Shown here: positions 36,252 to 45,706 of the stretch, in pieces | How positions within the stretch are numbered: the stretch's first letter is position 1 | How the letters are laid out: each line of letters starts with the position of its first letter | Assembly (NCBI RefSeq): GCF_000484535.1 | Contig: NC_022600.1 | Span: forward strand, 2,356,001 to 2,420,000 | DNA length: 64,000 nt | Reading direction: 5' to 3' | DNA from: Gloeobacter kilaueensis JS1 | GTDB taxonomy: Bacteria > Cyanobacteriota > Cyanobacteriia > Gloeobacterales > Gloeobacteraceae | Made by a program: the position numbers and the translations under genes | Notes under the pieces: model-generated | Database searches by the model: none | Told to the model about the DNA's origin: nothing | What the model saw: the letters and a program-made list of their open reading frames with translations, nothing else

Positions 36252-39200
36252 ATGTTTACGAAAGTGCTCGTCGCCAACCGTGGCGAGATCGCCTGCCGCA
36301 TCATCCGTACCCTCGAACGGCTGGGGATCGCCTCGGTAGCGGTCTACTCGGAGGCGGACGCCTACGCGGCCCATGTAGCGGCGGCCAGCGAGGCGGTGGC
36401 GATCGGACCTGGGCCGGTGGCCGAGAGTTACCTGAGAGCCGATCGGATCATCGAGGCAGCCCGGCGCACCGGTGCTGAGGCTGTCCATCCGGGCTATGGT
36501 CTTTTGAGCGAGAACGCCGATTTTGCCGGGGCGTGCGAGGGGGAGGGGCTTGTCTTTATCGGGCCGACGCCGGCCCAGTTGCGCAGTTTTGGCCTGAAGC
36601 ACCGGGCGCGGGAGCTGGCGGCTCAAAGCCAGGTGCCGCTGTTGCCGGGAACGGCGATCCTGCAGAGCCTGGAGGAAGCGCAGCAGGCAGCATCCCGCAT
36701 CGGCTACCCGGTGATGCTCAAAAGCACTGCCGGTGGCGGCGGTATCGGCCTGCGCCTCTGCCGCAGCGAGGCGGTGCTCGCCGAATCGCTGGCAGCGGTC
36801 CAGCGCTTGAGTCGCAACAACTTTGCCGAAGAAGGTGTCTACCTCGAAAAGTTCGTCGAGCGGGCCCGCCACATCGAGGTGCAAATTTTTGGCGACGGTC
36901 AGGGGCGGGTGGTGGCTCTGGGCGAGCGCGACTGCTCGATCCAGCGGCGCAACCAGAAGGTGATCGAGGAGACGCCGGCACCGCACATCGATGCAGCAGC
37001 CCGCCAGGCGCTCTTTGCGGCGGCGGTGCGGCTTGCTCGCTCTGTAAACTATCGCTCCGCCGGCACGGTGGAATTTATCTTTGATGCCCAGGGGGAGGCA
37101 TTTTATTTTCTGGAGATGAACACCCGCCTGCAGGTGGAGCACGGCGTCACCGAGGCGGTGACAGGTATCGATCTCGTCGAGTGGATGGTGCGGCTGGCAG
37201 CCGGAGACGCTTCTTTTTTAGAGGAGCGGGTTAAAAGTACTGGCCATGCAATCGAGGTGCGCCTGTACGCCGAGGATCCCCTCCGGCAGTTTCGGCCCAG
37301 CACCGGCACCCTGAACGAGGTGCGCCTGCCCACCTCCGTCCGCTGCGACGGCTGGATAGAACGGGGAAGCGAGATTACACCGTTTTACGATCCGCTCCTG
37401 GCCAAGCTCATCGCCGCCGGTACCACGCGCCCTGAGGCGCTTGCCCGCCTTAGAGGCGCACTGGCGGAGTGTGCCATTGCCGGGGTCGAGACCAACCTCG
37501 ACTACCTGCAGCAGATTACAGCCGACCCCGCCTTTACCCAGGGCCAGCTCACCACCCGCTTTCTCGATCACTTTCACTACGCGCCCCGCTATCTTGAAGT
37601 CATCGAAGCCGGTACCCAGACCACGATCCAGGACTATCCGGGCCGGGTCGGCTACTGGGATATCGGGGTGCCGCCCTCTGGGCCCATGGACGCCCTCGCC
37701 TTCCGGCTCGCCAACCGCGCCGTGGGCAATCCCTCCTGGGCGGCGGGCCTTGAATGCACCCTCCAGGGGCCGGTGCTGCGCTTTTATACGGACGCACTGA
37801 TCTGTCTTGCTGGGGCGGCGATGGCTGCGGAGCTGGACGGTGAAGCTGTGCCTTTCTGGCAACCGGTGGCGGTGGCCGCCGGGAGTTGTCTGCGGCTGGG
37901 AACGGTCGGCTCGGGCGGCTACCGCACCTATCTCGCGATCCGGGGCGGCTTCGATGTACCTGCCTACCTGGGCAGCCGTTCGACTTTTACCCTGGGCCGC
38001 TTCGGCGGCCACCGGGGGCGGACGCTGCTGGCCGGGGATCTGCTGCCGGTGGGCGAGGAGCCAGAAGAGGGCACCGCACCGGCGGCGCTGCCGGCGGCGC
38101 TCATTCCGGACTATCCGGGTGCGTGGGAGATCGGGGTGATGTATGGACCCCACGGAGCACCGGACTTTTTTAGTGACCGCGACATCGAGGTTTTTTTTGC
38201 CAGCGCCTGGCAGGTCCACTACAACTCCGCCCGCACCGGTGTGCGCCTCATCGGCCCCAAACCCGAATGGGCGCGCAGGGACGGCGGTGAGGCCGGGTTG
38301 CATCCTTCTAATATCCACGACAACGCCTACGCGATTGGCACCATCGACTTTACCGGCGACATGCCCGTGATCCTCGGCCCCGATGGGCCGAGTCTGGGGG
38401 GCTTCGTCTGCCCCGCAACCATCGTTCAAGCAGAACTGTGGAAAGTCGGTCAGCTCAAACCCGGCGACAGCGTGCGCTTTTTTCGCCTGAGCTTTGAAGA
38501 CGCCTGTGCCCGCGAGCGCGCCCAGGACGAAAGCATCCGCACCCTCAAGCCTGCCTCGATCGCATCGCAGATTGCCGGTCCCACCGATCGGGCGGTGCTG
38601 GGGCAGATCGAGGCTCCCATCGCCGTCGTCTATCGCCAGTGCGGCGACAAGTACCTGCTGGTCGAATACGGGCCGCCGGTGCTCGACCTCAACCTGCGCT
38701 TTCGCGTCCACGCCCTGATGGAGTGGTTAAAGGCCCGTCCGCTGCCGGGGATGAAGGAGCTGACCCCCGGCATCCGCTCGTTGCAGGTCCACTTCGACAG
38801 CCGCCTGCTCTCAGCACAGGCGCTGCTGGAAGCTCTGGTGGCCGCCGAGGCGCAACTACCGGCTATCGACGAGCTGGAGGTGCCCAGCCGCATCCTGCAC
38901 CTGCCCCTGAGCTGGGAGGACGAATCGACGCTGCTTGCCATTCGCAAGTACATGCAGTCGGTGCGCGACGATGCCCCCTGGTGCCCGAGCAACATCGAAT
39001 TTATCCGGCGGATCAACGGCCTTGAAAGCATCGACGAGGTGCGCGAGATCGTCTTTGCTGCCAGTTATCTGGTGCTCGGACTGGGGGATGTCTACCTGGG
39101 AGCACCGGTGGCCACGCCCCTCGATCCGCGCCACAGGCTCGTGACGACCAAGTACAATCCGGCCCGCACCTGGACGCCTGAGAACGCTGTGGGCATCGGC

Positions 39201-39848
39201 GGAGCGTACCTGTGCATCTACGGGATGGAAGGTCCGGGCGGCTACCAGTTCGTGGGCCGCACGGTTCAAGTCTGGAACCGCCTGCGCTCGAGTGCCGACT
39301 TCGAGGCCGGTAAACCCTGGCTGTTGCGCTTCTTCGATCAGATTCGCTTCTATCCGGTCACAAGCGCCGAACTGCTGCGCTTTCGCGACGCTTTTTTGCA
39401 GGGCCGAGAAAAACTGCGCATCGAAGCAGAAACCTTCAGCCTGCGCCGCTACAACCAGTTTCTCCAGCAGATTGCCCCACAGACGGCTGCTTTCAAAGCG
39501 AGACAGCAGGCCGCCTTCGAGCAGGAGCGGGAGCGCTGGCGGCTGAGGGGCGAATTTGACCGGACGGCGACAGAAACGGTGGACCTGCCCGCAGATTCTG
39601 CCGACGAACAGGTTGCACTCCCTGCCGGTGCGGTTGCCGTGCGCGCCACTTCCACGGCCAACGTCTGGCAGATCGCCGTAAACAAGGGGGACCGCGTCAG
39701 CGAGGGCGACACCCTGGCGGTGCTGGAGTTGATGAAGATGGAGATGACGGTTGCCGCTCCCGTTGCGGGGGTGGTGCTCGACATCCTTTGCACCCAGGGG
39801 CGGCTGGTCAGTGCCGACCAGGTGCTCTTTGCACTGCTGCCTGAATAG
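36252..39848 (+). CDS. uca: Urea carboxylase (biotin-dependent)
   Basis: This 1199-residue enzyme has the full urea carboxylase architecture. A biotin carboxylase domain (1-445: [12 protein letters not shown]-grasp loop and [15 protein letters not shown]) is followed by a KipA/KipI-type carboxyltransferase pair ([13 protein letters not shown] near 485; HFGSRLL-like and [17 protein letters not shown]), then a biotinyl domain with [15 protein letters not shown] (Lys about 1162). It carboxylates urea, or guanidine in some relatives, to allophanate with ATP and bicarbonate. Allophanate hydrolase is not in the window. Its position behind glnB suggests nitrogen-regulated expression. Confidence 0.9.
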   Translation: MFTKVLVANRGEIACRIIRTLERLGIASVAVYSEADAYAAHVAAASEAVAIGPGPVAESYLRADRIIEAARRTGAEAVHPGYGLLSENADFAGACEGEGLVFIGPTPAQLRSFGLKHRARELAAQSQVPLLPGTAILQSLEEAQQAASRIGYPVMLKSTAGGGGIGLRLCRSEAVLAESLAAVQRLSRNNFAEEGVYLEKFVERARHIEVQIFGDGQGRVVALGERDCSIQRRNQKVIEETPAPHIDAAARQALFAAAVRLARSVNYRSAGTVEFIFDAQGEAFYFLEMNTRLQVEHGVTEAVTGIDLVEWMVRLAAGDASFLEERVKSTGHAIEVRLYAEDPLRQFRPSTGTLNEVRLPTSVRCDGWIERGSEITPFYDPLLAKLIAAGTTRPEALARLRGALAECAIAGVETNLDYLQQITADPAFTQGQLTTRFLDHFHYAPRYLEVIEAGTQTTIQDYPGRVGYWDIGVPPSGPMDALAFRLANRAVGNPSWAAGLECTLQGPVLRFYTDALICLAGAAMAAELDGEAVPFWQPVAVAAGSCLRLGTVGSGGYRTYLAIRGGFDVPAYLGSRSTFTLGRFGGHRGRTLLAGDLLPVGEEPEEGTAPAALPAALIPDYPGAWEIGVMYGPHGAPDFFSDRDIEVFFASAWQVHYNSARTGVRLIGPKPEWARRDGGEAGLHPSNIHDNAYAIGTIDFTGDMPVILGPDGPSLGGFVCPATIVQAELWKVGQLKPGDSVRFFRLSFEDACARERAQDESIRTLKPASIASQIAGPTDRAVLGQIEAPIAVVYRQCGDKYLLVEYGPPVLDLNLRFRVHALMEWLKARPLPGMKELTPGIRSLQVHFDSRLLSAQALLEALVAAEAQLPAIDELEVPSRILHLPLSWEDESTLLAIRKYMQSVRDDAPWCPSNIEFIRRINGLESIDEVREIVFAASYLVLGLGDVYLGAPVATPLDPRHRLVTTKYNPARTWTPENAVGIGGAYLCIYGMEGPGGYQFVGRTVQVWNRLRSSADFEAGKPWLLRFFDQIRFYPVTSAELLRFRDAFLQGREKLRIEAETFSLRRYNQFLQQIAPQTAAFKARQQAAFEQERERWRLRGEFDRTATETVDLPADSADEQVALPAGAVAVRATSTANVWQIAVNKGDRVSEGDTLAVLELMKMEMTVAAPVAGVVLDILCTQGRLVSADQVLFALLPE

Positions 39849-39849
39849 G

Positions 39850-39888
39850 AGCCGCCAGGGGGCGCTCAAGCATCGCCCCCTGGCGGCT
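39850..39888. terminator. Bidirectional terminator hairpin between urea carboxylase and OCP
   Basis: A perfect 15-bp stem (39850-39864 with 39874-39888) around a nine-base loop starts two bases after the urea carboxylase stop and lies ten bases beyond the OCP stop on the other strand. It lacks a T-run, but its position between convergent genes points to transcript termination or 3'-end protection for both. Confidence 0.75.
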
Positions 39889-39897
39889 GGTTGGGCG

Positions 39898-40866
39898 CTA
39901 GCGGTAGCTGGGGGGCCGCAGGTTGAGCAGCTCCTCAGGAGAGCCGAGCATGTCGATGGCGACGAAGAAGATCTTGCCGTCCGGGTTGAGGGCAAAGCGC
40001 CAGGCGAGGTTCATCGCCACGTTCACCCCAAACCAGGGCGTCTGGACTTTGCCGGTGACGCGCAGTTGCTTCGAGCCGTCCGGCAGCACCTCGGCGATGC
40101 CCTGGGCCGGTCGCATATTGAGACCTTGAGCCTCCTCGCGCATGTACTTCAAGATCGCTTCGCGGCCAACGATCGGCTTTTGAAAAGGCGGCTGCAGGGC
40201 ACCGTCCTCGGCAAACAGATTCACCGCCGTCTCAAAGTCGTCGCGGTTCATCGCCTCGAAGTAGGCGAGCGGCGTCGGATCGTTGATGCCATCCACCTTC
40301 AAGCCCGAGACCACAGGCTCGGTGCGCTCGAACTGGAACTCTTCGGCCTTCGGAGCGGGAGCCGGAGCGACGCTCGCATCGAAGCCCATGTTCACGACGA
40401 TGTCGCGCAAAACCTGGATCTGCTGGCCGCCGTCGAGCTTTTTGATCGTGTTGAAAAGATCGTTGGCAGCAGACGACAGCTGGTAGTCCTTCGGTGCGGG
40501 GGCGACCAGACCCTGGGCCATCCACTCCGCTAGCTGGTACCAGAAGCCCAGCTTGGTGTTGGCGCTGAAGTAACCGTAGGAGCGGCTGATGGGCGTATCG
40601 GCCCGGCTGGCGATGTCGATCATCACCTGGGTCTGCTCGGCACGGGACTTCTGCTTGATCTCGTTCAGCAGGTTTTCCACCAGGCTCATGCTCGCCGCAC
40701 CTAAAGCAGCACGGGTGATCGAGCGGCCTGTCTCGGTGTAGGCGAACCAGAGCAACCCCAGCCGATCCTCGATGCTCAGACGATTGAACTCTTCGAGGAT
40801 GGCGGGAATGCGGCTGGGTGCGACACCGGCAAAAATCGCCTGTGCCGACGCGAGCGTAAACGGCAT
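39898..40866 (-). CDS. ocp: Orange carotenoid protein (full-length)
   Basis: This 322-residue protein is a complete OCP. The helical N-terminal domain has LGLLWFAYTETG (W41/Y44 equivalents) and NTKLGFWYQLAEWM (W110 equivalent). A proline-rich linker (APAPAPKAEEF) leads to the NTF2-like C-terminal domain with VQTPWFGVNVAMNLAWRF (W277/W288 equivalents) and the closing IDMLGSPEELLNL. OCP is a blue-light sensor that, when activated, quenches phycobilisome energy. Which OCP clade it belongs to cannot be fixed by eye. No gene for the recovery protein FRP is seen nearby. Confidence 0.96.
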   Translation of the reverse strand: MPFTLASAQAIFAGVAPSRIPAILEEFNRLSIEDRLGLLWFAYTETGRSITRAALGAASMSLVENLLNEIKQKSRAEQTQVMIDIASRADTPISRSYGYFSANTKLGFWYQLAEWMAQGLVAPAPKDYQLSSAANDLFNTIKKLDGGQQIQVLRDIVVNMGFDASVAPAPAPKAEEFQFERTEPVVSGLKVDGINDPTPLAYFEAMNRDDFETAVNLFAEDGALQPPFQKPIVGREAILKYMREEAQGLNMRPAQGIAEVLPDGSKQLRVTGKVQTPWFGVNVAMNLAWRFALNPDGKIFFVAIDMLGSPEELLNLRPPSYR

Positions 40867-40885
40867 ATTCGAGACCTCCAGTTGG

Positions 40886-40916
40886 GTTCGGTGGCAAGGG
40901 CAGCCCGCCACCGAAC
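40886..40916 (-). promoter_or_regulatory. 5'-leader hairpin before ocp
   Basis: GTTCGGTGGC at 40886-40895 pairs perfectly with GCCACCGAAC at 40907-40916. In the ocp mRNA this stem ends five bases before the GGAGG ribosome-binding site (40875-40880), a position where it could affect translation or message stability. Confidence 0.5.
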
Positions 40917-41223
40917 TGCCCGGACAATCGGGGCTATTCGGCGCGCAGCTGCTGCTAATAGCAATGGGAGAAAAAGAGGACTACAAGGACAAAGCCACGA
41001 CGCTCAATCTAGTAAGAAAGCCATCGGATAGAACATCGGCGGCAAGCGCAACTGCAGACCCCTTACCTCCAAAAGGAACGCTTTGTAGGTTTGCTCGTGC
41101 AAGAAGGGCAAGGAGTGGAACGCCTGATAAACATTTATTAACTTTTGTTAACCCTTCTAGATGCAACTTATCGCGGATAGGTAGGACTGTCAACCTCCTG
41201 ACTGGTCGTCGTCGATCCGGGCA
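40917..41223. other. Intergenic region upstream of ocp
   Basis: This AT-richer spacer separates ocp from the end of the PLP enzyme gene on the same strand and must contain the ocp promoter. A stretch ATAAACATTTATTAAC near 41130 and a GTTAACCCTTC block are notable but match no element I can name. No ORF or RNA gene is supported. Confidence 0.45.
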
Positions 41224-42456
41224 TTACTCGCCCAGGGCTTCAAGGGCAGCCTCCAGGGCGATTTCGACGTGGGCCAGGTGGGTGCCGCCCTGCAGGTAGA
41301 CGACGTAGGGTTCGCGCAGGGGACCATCCGCCGACAGTTCGATGGTGCTGCCTTCGATAAACGTGCCCCCCGCCATGACGACGCTGTCGGCGTAGCCGGG
41401 CACCACGTCCGGCACTGGCTCTACGTAGCTGTCGATAGGCGAACTGCGCTGGATCGCCCGGCAAAAGGCGATGAGCTTGTCGGCAGAACCGAGGCGCAGT
41501 GCCTGGATGACATCGGTGCGCGCTTCGGTTGGACGGGGCTGCACGGCGTAGCCCAGTCGATCAAAGATGAAACTTGCCAGTTGAGCACCCTTGATTGCCT
41601 CGCCCACCACCTGGGGAGCCAGAAAAAGCCCCTGCATCAACAGCCGGTTGAAATCGAGCGAGGAGCCGCCTTCGCTGCCGATGCCGGGGGCGGTAAGTCG
41701 GGCACAGGCCCGCTCCACCCACTCGCTGCGCCCCGCCAGATAGCCGCCTGCCGGGGCGATCGTGCCGCCGGGGTTTTTGATGAGCGAACCGGCCACCAGG
41801 TCCGCTCCGACGTGGGTCGGTTCGCGATCTTCACAAAATTCGCCATAGCAGTTATCGACAAAGCAGACCGTGGCAGGGTTCTGGGCTTTGACGCGCTCGA
41901 CGATGCGTTCGATCTGGTCGATCGAGACGCTCGCTCGCCAGCTGTAGCCGCAGGAGCGCTGAATGGTCACCAGGCGCGTCTCAGGCCGCACGGCGCGATC
42001 GAGGGCTTCCCAATCGATCTTTCCTTCGGAGGTCAGAGCCAGTTCGCGGTAGGAGACGCCAAAATCCCGCAGGGAGCCCTGCCCATCGCCGCGCAGGCCG
42101 ATCACTTCCTCCAGCGTGTCGTAGGGAGCCCCAGCGACGGACAGTAGCTCATCCCCTGGGCGCAACACGCCAAAAAGGGCGCAGGCGATCGCGTGGGTGC
42201 CCGAGACGAACTGCACCCGCACCGCCGCCTGCTCAGCGCCAAAGACGCGGGCAAAGACCCGATCGAGGGCGTCGCGTCCCCGATCGCCGTGGCCGTAACC
42301 GCTCACCCCGGCAAAGTGGTGGGCACCGATCTGCTCGGCTTGAAAAGCAGCGAGGACGCGCTGCAGATTTTTTTTGACGCGGGCATCGACCGCAGCAAAG
42401 ACCGCTGCCAGCTCCCGGCGAGCCCCGGTAAACAATTCGACGTAGGACACAGACAA
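41224..42456 (-). CDS. PLP-dependent methionine gamma-lyase family / aluminium-resistance protein
   Basis: This 410-residue fold-type I PLP enzyme belongs to the family annotated as methionine gamma-lyase-like or aluminium-resistance protein. Typical segments are HHFAGVSGYGHGDRGRD, SGTHAIACALFGVLRPGDEL and the cofactor lysine in VAGSLIKNPGGTIAPAGGY. The C-terminal domain includes TDVIQALRLGS. The reaction is unproven in cyanobacteria. The TTG start at 42456 is the first; a GTG six bases later is possible. It is transcribed in the same direction as ocp with a large gap between. Confidence 0.88.
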   Translation of the reverse strand: MSVSYVELFTGARRELAAVFAAVDARVKKNLQRVLAAFQAEQIGAHHFAGVSGYGHGDRGRDALDRVFARVFGAEQAAVRVQFVSGTHAIACALFGVLRPGDELLSVAGAPYDTLEEVIGLRGDGQGSLRDFGVSYRELALTSEGKIDWEALDRAVRPETRLVTIQRSCGYSWRASVSIDQIERIVERVKAQNPATVCFVDNCYGEFCEDREPTHVGADLVAGSLIKNPGGTIAPAGGYLAGRSEWVERACARLTAPGIGSEGGSSLDFNRLLMQGLFLAPQVVGEAIKGAQLASFIFDRLGYAVQPRPTEARTDVIQALRLGSADKLIAFCRAIQRSSPIDSYVEPVPDVVPGYADSVVMAGGTFIEGSTIELSADGPLREPYVVYLQGGTHLAHVEIALEAALEALGE

Positions 42457-42511
42457 CCTCGATTTTCAGCGATCCTGCAGGCCGCTATCGACAAAGCTGT
42501 CCTACTTTGCC

Positions 42512-42955
42512 CTATTTGGGCGGATCGGGGCTACCGAGATCGCTGATGACCTTCCAGCTGCCGTCCGTCTGTTTCTTCCAGACCGTGAGGTACGAGCCGC
42601 TGCTTGTGACCGGCTTGCCGCCGGGACCGACGAAGGACGATTCGTAGCGGCCCAGCGTGTAGCCGTACTCGCCGCTGCCTTCGCCCTTAATCGGCTTCCA
42701 CTTCAACTGAAAACCGGGTTGGCTGAACCCGGCCCCGTAGTAGGCCCGCAGGTCTTCTTTGCTGGTAAGGGGCCGACCGGCCATCACCGTCGCATCCGCT
42801 GCAAAGTACGAAAGAAAGCCCTCCAGTCCCCGCTTTGCCGTCGCTTCCGCAAAGTCGGTGTCGGTGCGCACCAGTCCGTCACCGACGGACTGGGCAAAAA
42901 CGGGCAGCGGTCCCAGTGCCAGCCCGACGATCCCCAGGGCGATCCAGTAGCGCAT
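42512..42955 (-). CDS. Secreted SnoaL/DUF4440-like protein
   Basis: This 147-residue protein has a signal peptide (GIVGLALGPLPVFA). It is followed by an NTF2-like fold domain with the characteristic RTDTDFAEATAKRGLEGFLSYFAADATVMAG opening and the SWKVISDLGSPD ending. DUF4440 proteins bind small molecules or carry out simple isomerase-like reactions. No active site can be named. It lies 55 bases upstream of the PLP enzyme gene in the same direction and may be in its transcript. Confidence 0.75.
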   Translation of the reverse strand: MRYWIALGIVGLALGPLPVFAQSVGDGLVRTDTDFAEATAKRGLEGFLSYFAADATVMAGRPLTSKEDLRAYYGAGFSQPGFQLKWKPIKGEGSGEYGYTLGRYESSFVGPGGKPVTSSGSYLTVWKKQTDGSWKVISDLGSPDPPK

Positions 42956-43113
42956 CCGCTCTCCTTGCTGCTATCCGGCCCCCTGGACAGCAGGAGCCCG
43001 ACTACGGTTCCTGATTCTACCTCCAGTGAAGCGGCGATCTCTTTCTATCGGTGGTGGAGAGCAGCGCACTGGGTTAGGAGGATCGATATAACTGTGAGAA
43101 ATGGTCTTTTGCT

Positions 43114-43479
43114 ATGCCTTCTTCGATCAAAGCTATTGCCCTGCTCACTGGCCTGGTTCTGACGGTGGTCAGCCCCCTGAGCGCTCAGGAAAGGCCGCCC
43201 AGTCCGATTGCTCCGTCCAGCGCGCCGACTACTCCCAGCAAGACCCTGCCCGAAATCGTTCCCTGCGACGGGAACACCAGTTCTACCGGTGCCCCCAAAG
43301 ACAAGATCGCTGTCACACCGCCCGCCGACAGCCCTGCTACCGATCGCGGTGCGGTCGTGAAGCCGCCGTTTGCGACAAAAGGGGATCGCGGAGCGGTGAT
43401 CTCTCCTGACAAACAATCCGGTATGCCCGACAACCTGCCCAAATGCACCCTTCCTGCTCAGCCGAGCCAACCGAAGTAA
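43114..43479 (+). CDS. Small secreted proline/serine-rich protein
   Basis: This 121-residue protein starts at ATG 43114. Its signal peptide (AIALLTGLVLTVVSPLSA) is followed by a low-complexity mature part rich in Pro, Ser and Thr with two cysteines. I recognise no domain. It may be a periplasmic or extracellular linker-like protein. The base composition matches neighbouring genes. Confidence 0.6.
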   Translation: MPSSIKAIALLTGLVLTVVSPLSAQERPPSPIAPSSAPTTPSKTLPEIVPCDGNTSSTGAPKDKIAVTPPADSPATDRGAVVKPPFATKGDRGAVISPDKQSGMPDNLPKCTLPAQPSQPK

Positions 43480-43574
43480 CAGCCCGGCCCGCGAATCTGT
43501 ACGTGCAATTACGAATTTGGGGAACGATCGAAGCGACCGGAGGCGCAGGCTGAGATTTGACGCTACCTGTCGCA

Positions 43575-44048
43575 TTAGCCTTTCGTCTGGTCAGAATGGG
43601 TTGCACTGGAGCCACAACGGCTTGCCAGTGGGCGATTAACCGCTGAGATGCGGATGCTGCCGGAACAGACTTCGCCCTCGGGCACACCTTCTACCCAGCG
43701 CTTGAGAAACTGGATGCGCTCGCGGGTCAGTTGCGTCAGTTCCTGGCAGCGACACATCGGATAGACGCTGCCGTATTCGAGCTGAGGATTGTTCGACGGA
43801 AAGCGCGAATCTAGATGGGCGTCTCGGTAAGCGATCCAGGCCCGCTCGGCGCGGGTGAGCTTGTCTAGAAACTGTTTCTGGCCGCTGTACTGCCTGCGGA
43901 TCTGCTGATAGACGCTGTTGAGCTGGCCGTCCGCTTTTTGATATTCCCCGCACGCCTGGGTGTTGAGTTCAAGCTGGCTCTGGCCATGGGCAGCAGGAAG
44001 TACCAGGCAGGTCAAAAGCGATACGAGCAAAAGAGGATGGAATTTCAT
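43575..44048 (-). CDS. Secreted LprI/DUF1311 (lysozyme inhibitor-like) protein
   Basis: The 157-residue frame has a signal peptide (LLLVSLLTCLVLPAAHG) and the DUF1311/LprI pattern: an ADGQLNSVYQQIRRQY helix, LTRAERAWIAYRDAHLDSRF, and paired cysteines (CGEYQ, CRC, CSGS). Members inhibit lysozymes or act as periplasmic proteins of unclear role. The C-terminal ~20 residues beyond the domain are unstructured. The function here is inferred from the domain only. Confidence 0.8.
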   Translation of the reverse strand: MKFHPLLLVSLLTCLVLPAAHGQSQLELNTQACGEYQKADGQLNSVYQQIRRQYSGQKQFLDKLTRAERAWIAYRDAHLDSRFPSNNPQLEYGSVYPMCRCQELTQLTRERIQFLKRWVEGVPEGEVCSGSIRISAVNRPLASRCGSSATHSDQTKG

Positions 44049-44110
44049 CTGACGGCATCGACGGATGGACCAATTGTCCCATCTCGACGCTCAGAAAGTC
44101 GCACTCGGCG

Positions 44111-44626
44111 CTAGCGGTGGCCGCCGCTCGGGGCATAGAAATTGATCCGCCCGAAGCTCAAAAATTGCAGGTGCGGTGCCGGTCCGGCTGGGGCGGCGCT
44201 CACCTCAAAAAGATAAGTGCCACCGAGGCGGGGGTTGCGCATCGGGTAGAACTGGATGTTGATCTTGCTGCCTGGCGGCACTGGCTGGGCAAAGTTCAGT
44301 TGGGCCGTATTGTTCTGGACTGCGTAGTTCTGCAGCGCAATCGCCTTGCCTGCGCTGTCGCTCACCGACACCATGTCGGCACTCGGCACTGCGATCCGAT
44401 CTGGAAAGCCGATATACAAACTACCCACCGCTTCACCGTTGGCCGGTACCGCCACATCGAAGCTGTAGCGGGCGTAGTTGTAGGTCGTGCTGTAGTTGTC
44501 GGTTCCAGCGTGCAATAGCGTCGGGATATGTTCAAAGTACGTCTCGCCCCGCACGTCTACTGCCATTGCCGGAGCGGCAACGGCCACGAGAACACCCGTC
44601 AGAATAAGCGCAATCAGTTTCAACAT
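44111..44626 (-). CDS. Secreted DUF2808 protein
   Basis: This 171-residue cyanobacterial protein has a signal peptide (IALILTGVLVAVAAPAMA). Its mature domain has the DUF2808 features SFDVAVPANGEAVGSLYIGFPDR, PVPPGSKINIQFYPMRNPRLGGTYLF and an aromatic C-terminus (FLSFGRINFY). The function is not known for the family. Its ATG lies seven bases inside the end of the Rieske gene, so the two are translationally coupled. Confidence 0.85.
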   Translation of the reverse strand: MLKLIALILTGVLVAVAAPAMAVDVRGETYFEHIPTLLHAGTDNYSTTYNYARYSFDVAVPANGEAVGSLYIGFPDRIAVPSADMVSVSDSAGKAIALQNYAVQNNTAQLNFAQPVPPGSKINIQFYPMRNPRLGGTYLFEVSAAPAGPAPHLQFLSFGRINFYAPSGGHR

Positions 44627-44937
44627 ACCTGGATATAGAGCTGGCCTTCCTCGATCGTAACGGGATAGGCGCGAGTGTCAAAACCGGCCCGGTCACAGCG
44701 GCCTGTCGCCGGATCGAACAAAAAGCGGTGCCACGGGCAACTCACCCACGTCTGCCCATCCTCAAAGACCTGGCTGCCGGCCACCAGCGGCGCTTCCTTG
44801 TGGGGACAGAGATTATCGAGGGCATAAAAAGCTCCATTTACCCTGAACACAGCGATCTCACCGCCTGCCCATTCGACGAGATGGGGTTTTTGAGCACTCA
44901 CCTGTGCAGCCGGTCCTGCCCAGAGCCTCTGCGTCAT
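44620..44937 (-). CDS. Rieske [2Fe-2S] ferredoxin
   Basis: This 105-residue protein is a small soluble Rieske domain. Its cluster ligands are CPHKEAPL and CPWHRFLFD, with the fold ending in TRAYPVTIEEGQLYIQV. It resembles the NirD/BphF type, which carries electrons to oxygenases or reductases rather than to cytochrome bc complexes. No dioxygenase or nitrite reductase large subunit is adjacent. It is translated together with the DUF2808 protein. Confidence 0.9.
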   Translation of the reverse strand: MTQRLWAGPAAQVSAQKPHLVEWAGGEIAVFRVNGAFYALDNLCPHKEAPLVAGSQVFEDGQTWVSCPWHRFLFDPATGRCDRAGFDTRAYPVTIEEGQLYIQVC

Positions 44938-45048
44938 TCTTCACAGATTGTGGAACTGCGTCGAATCCAGGCTACCGCATCGCCCGCGATCGCAGCTTCA
45001 GCAAACAGGTCTGCTAGCATACTGCCAGCGACTGCCGGTGCTACTCTC

Positions 45049-45297
45049 ATGGCCGATATTCTGGTACGCGACCTTGATCCTGAAACAATTGAGCGGTTAA
45101 AACAACTTGCTCAGAGCCACAATCGCTCATTGCAGAGCGAGTTGAAAGCGATCCTCGAAGTAGCAGCCAGAACACAGCGCATACACGCGGAGGTCGTAGC
45201 AAGTATCGACGCCCTCAGAGCTAGCCTCAAGCCAAGCAACCGCACCGCTGTCGAACTGTTGCGCGAGGAGCGGGACAATAACGAGCCTTATCGTTGA
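45049..45297 (+). CDS. FitA-like ribbon-helix-helix antitoxin
   Basis: This 82-residue protein begins with a FitA/Arc-type ribbon-helix-helix (ADILVRDLDPETIERLKQLAQSHNRSLQSELKAILE), whose strand binds DNA and the helices dimerise. The C-terminal half is the flexible toxin-neutralising tail. It overlaps the PIN toxin frame by 20 bases. Antitoxins of this type repress their own operon together with the toxin. The start ATG gives the standard FitA N-terminus. Confidence 0.85.
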   Translation: MADILVRDLDPETIERLKQLAQSHNRSLQSELKAILEVAARTQRIHAEVVASIDALRASLKPSNRTAVELLREERDNNEPYR

Positions 45298-45706
45298 TGC
45301 AAGCGTTGCTGCTGGCTGGTTCTTTCCAGAAGTTTACTCTGAGTCGGCAAGGCAGCTTCTAAATGAACCCTACAGGTTGATCGCACCAGATCTTTTCTTA
45401 CACGAGTTGGGCAATATTGCCTGGAAGAAAGTGAGACACAGAGAAATGGCCTCAACTCAAGCCGTTCAATTGATGCGAGATTTGCGCGATCTTTCAATGC
45501 TGCAAATTCGTGCAGCCACCTCAGTGGCTGTTGCCGAGCAGGCTCTGGAAATTTCCATGCGCTACGATCGAAGCTTCTACGATAGCCTCTATCTTGCCCT
45601 TGCGTTAGAAGAGCAGCTTCCACTGATCACTGCCGATCGCAAACTCTATAACGCATTACAAGGAACTGACTTAAGCTTCACTATTCTTTGGGTCGAGCGA
45701 GTCTAA
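45278..45706 (+). CDS. PIN-domain (VapC) toxin with AUA start position
   Basis: The frame encodes 142 residues if translation begins at ATA 45278. That start gives the classic PIN N-terminus (TSLIVDASVAAGWFF), with the catalytic Asp in VDAS, Glu in LHELGN, Asp in FYDSLYLALA and Asp in ITADRKL all present. A perfect GAGGAG lies seven bases before the ATA. The first normal start, TTG 45377, would remove the first catalytic Asp. Either AUA serves as a weak start or an ATG-to-ATA mutation has silenced the toxin. PIN toxins cleave RNA. The stop overlaps the convergent Uma2 gene. Confidence 0.75.
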   Translation: MTSLIVDASVAAGWFFPEVYSESARQLLNEPYRLIAPDLFLHELGNIAWKKVRHREMASTQAVQLMRDLRDLSMLQIRAATSVAVAEQALEISMRYDRSFYDSLYLALALEEQLPLITADRKLYNALQGTDLSFTILWVERV

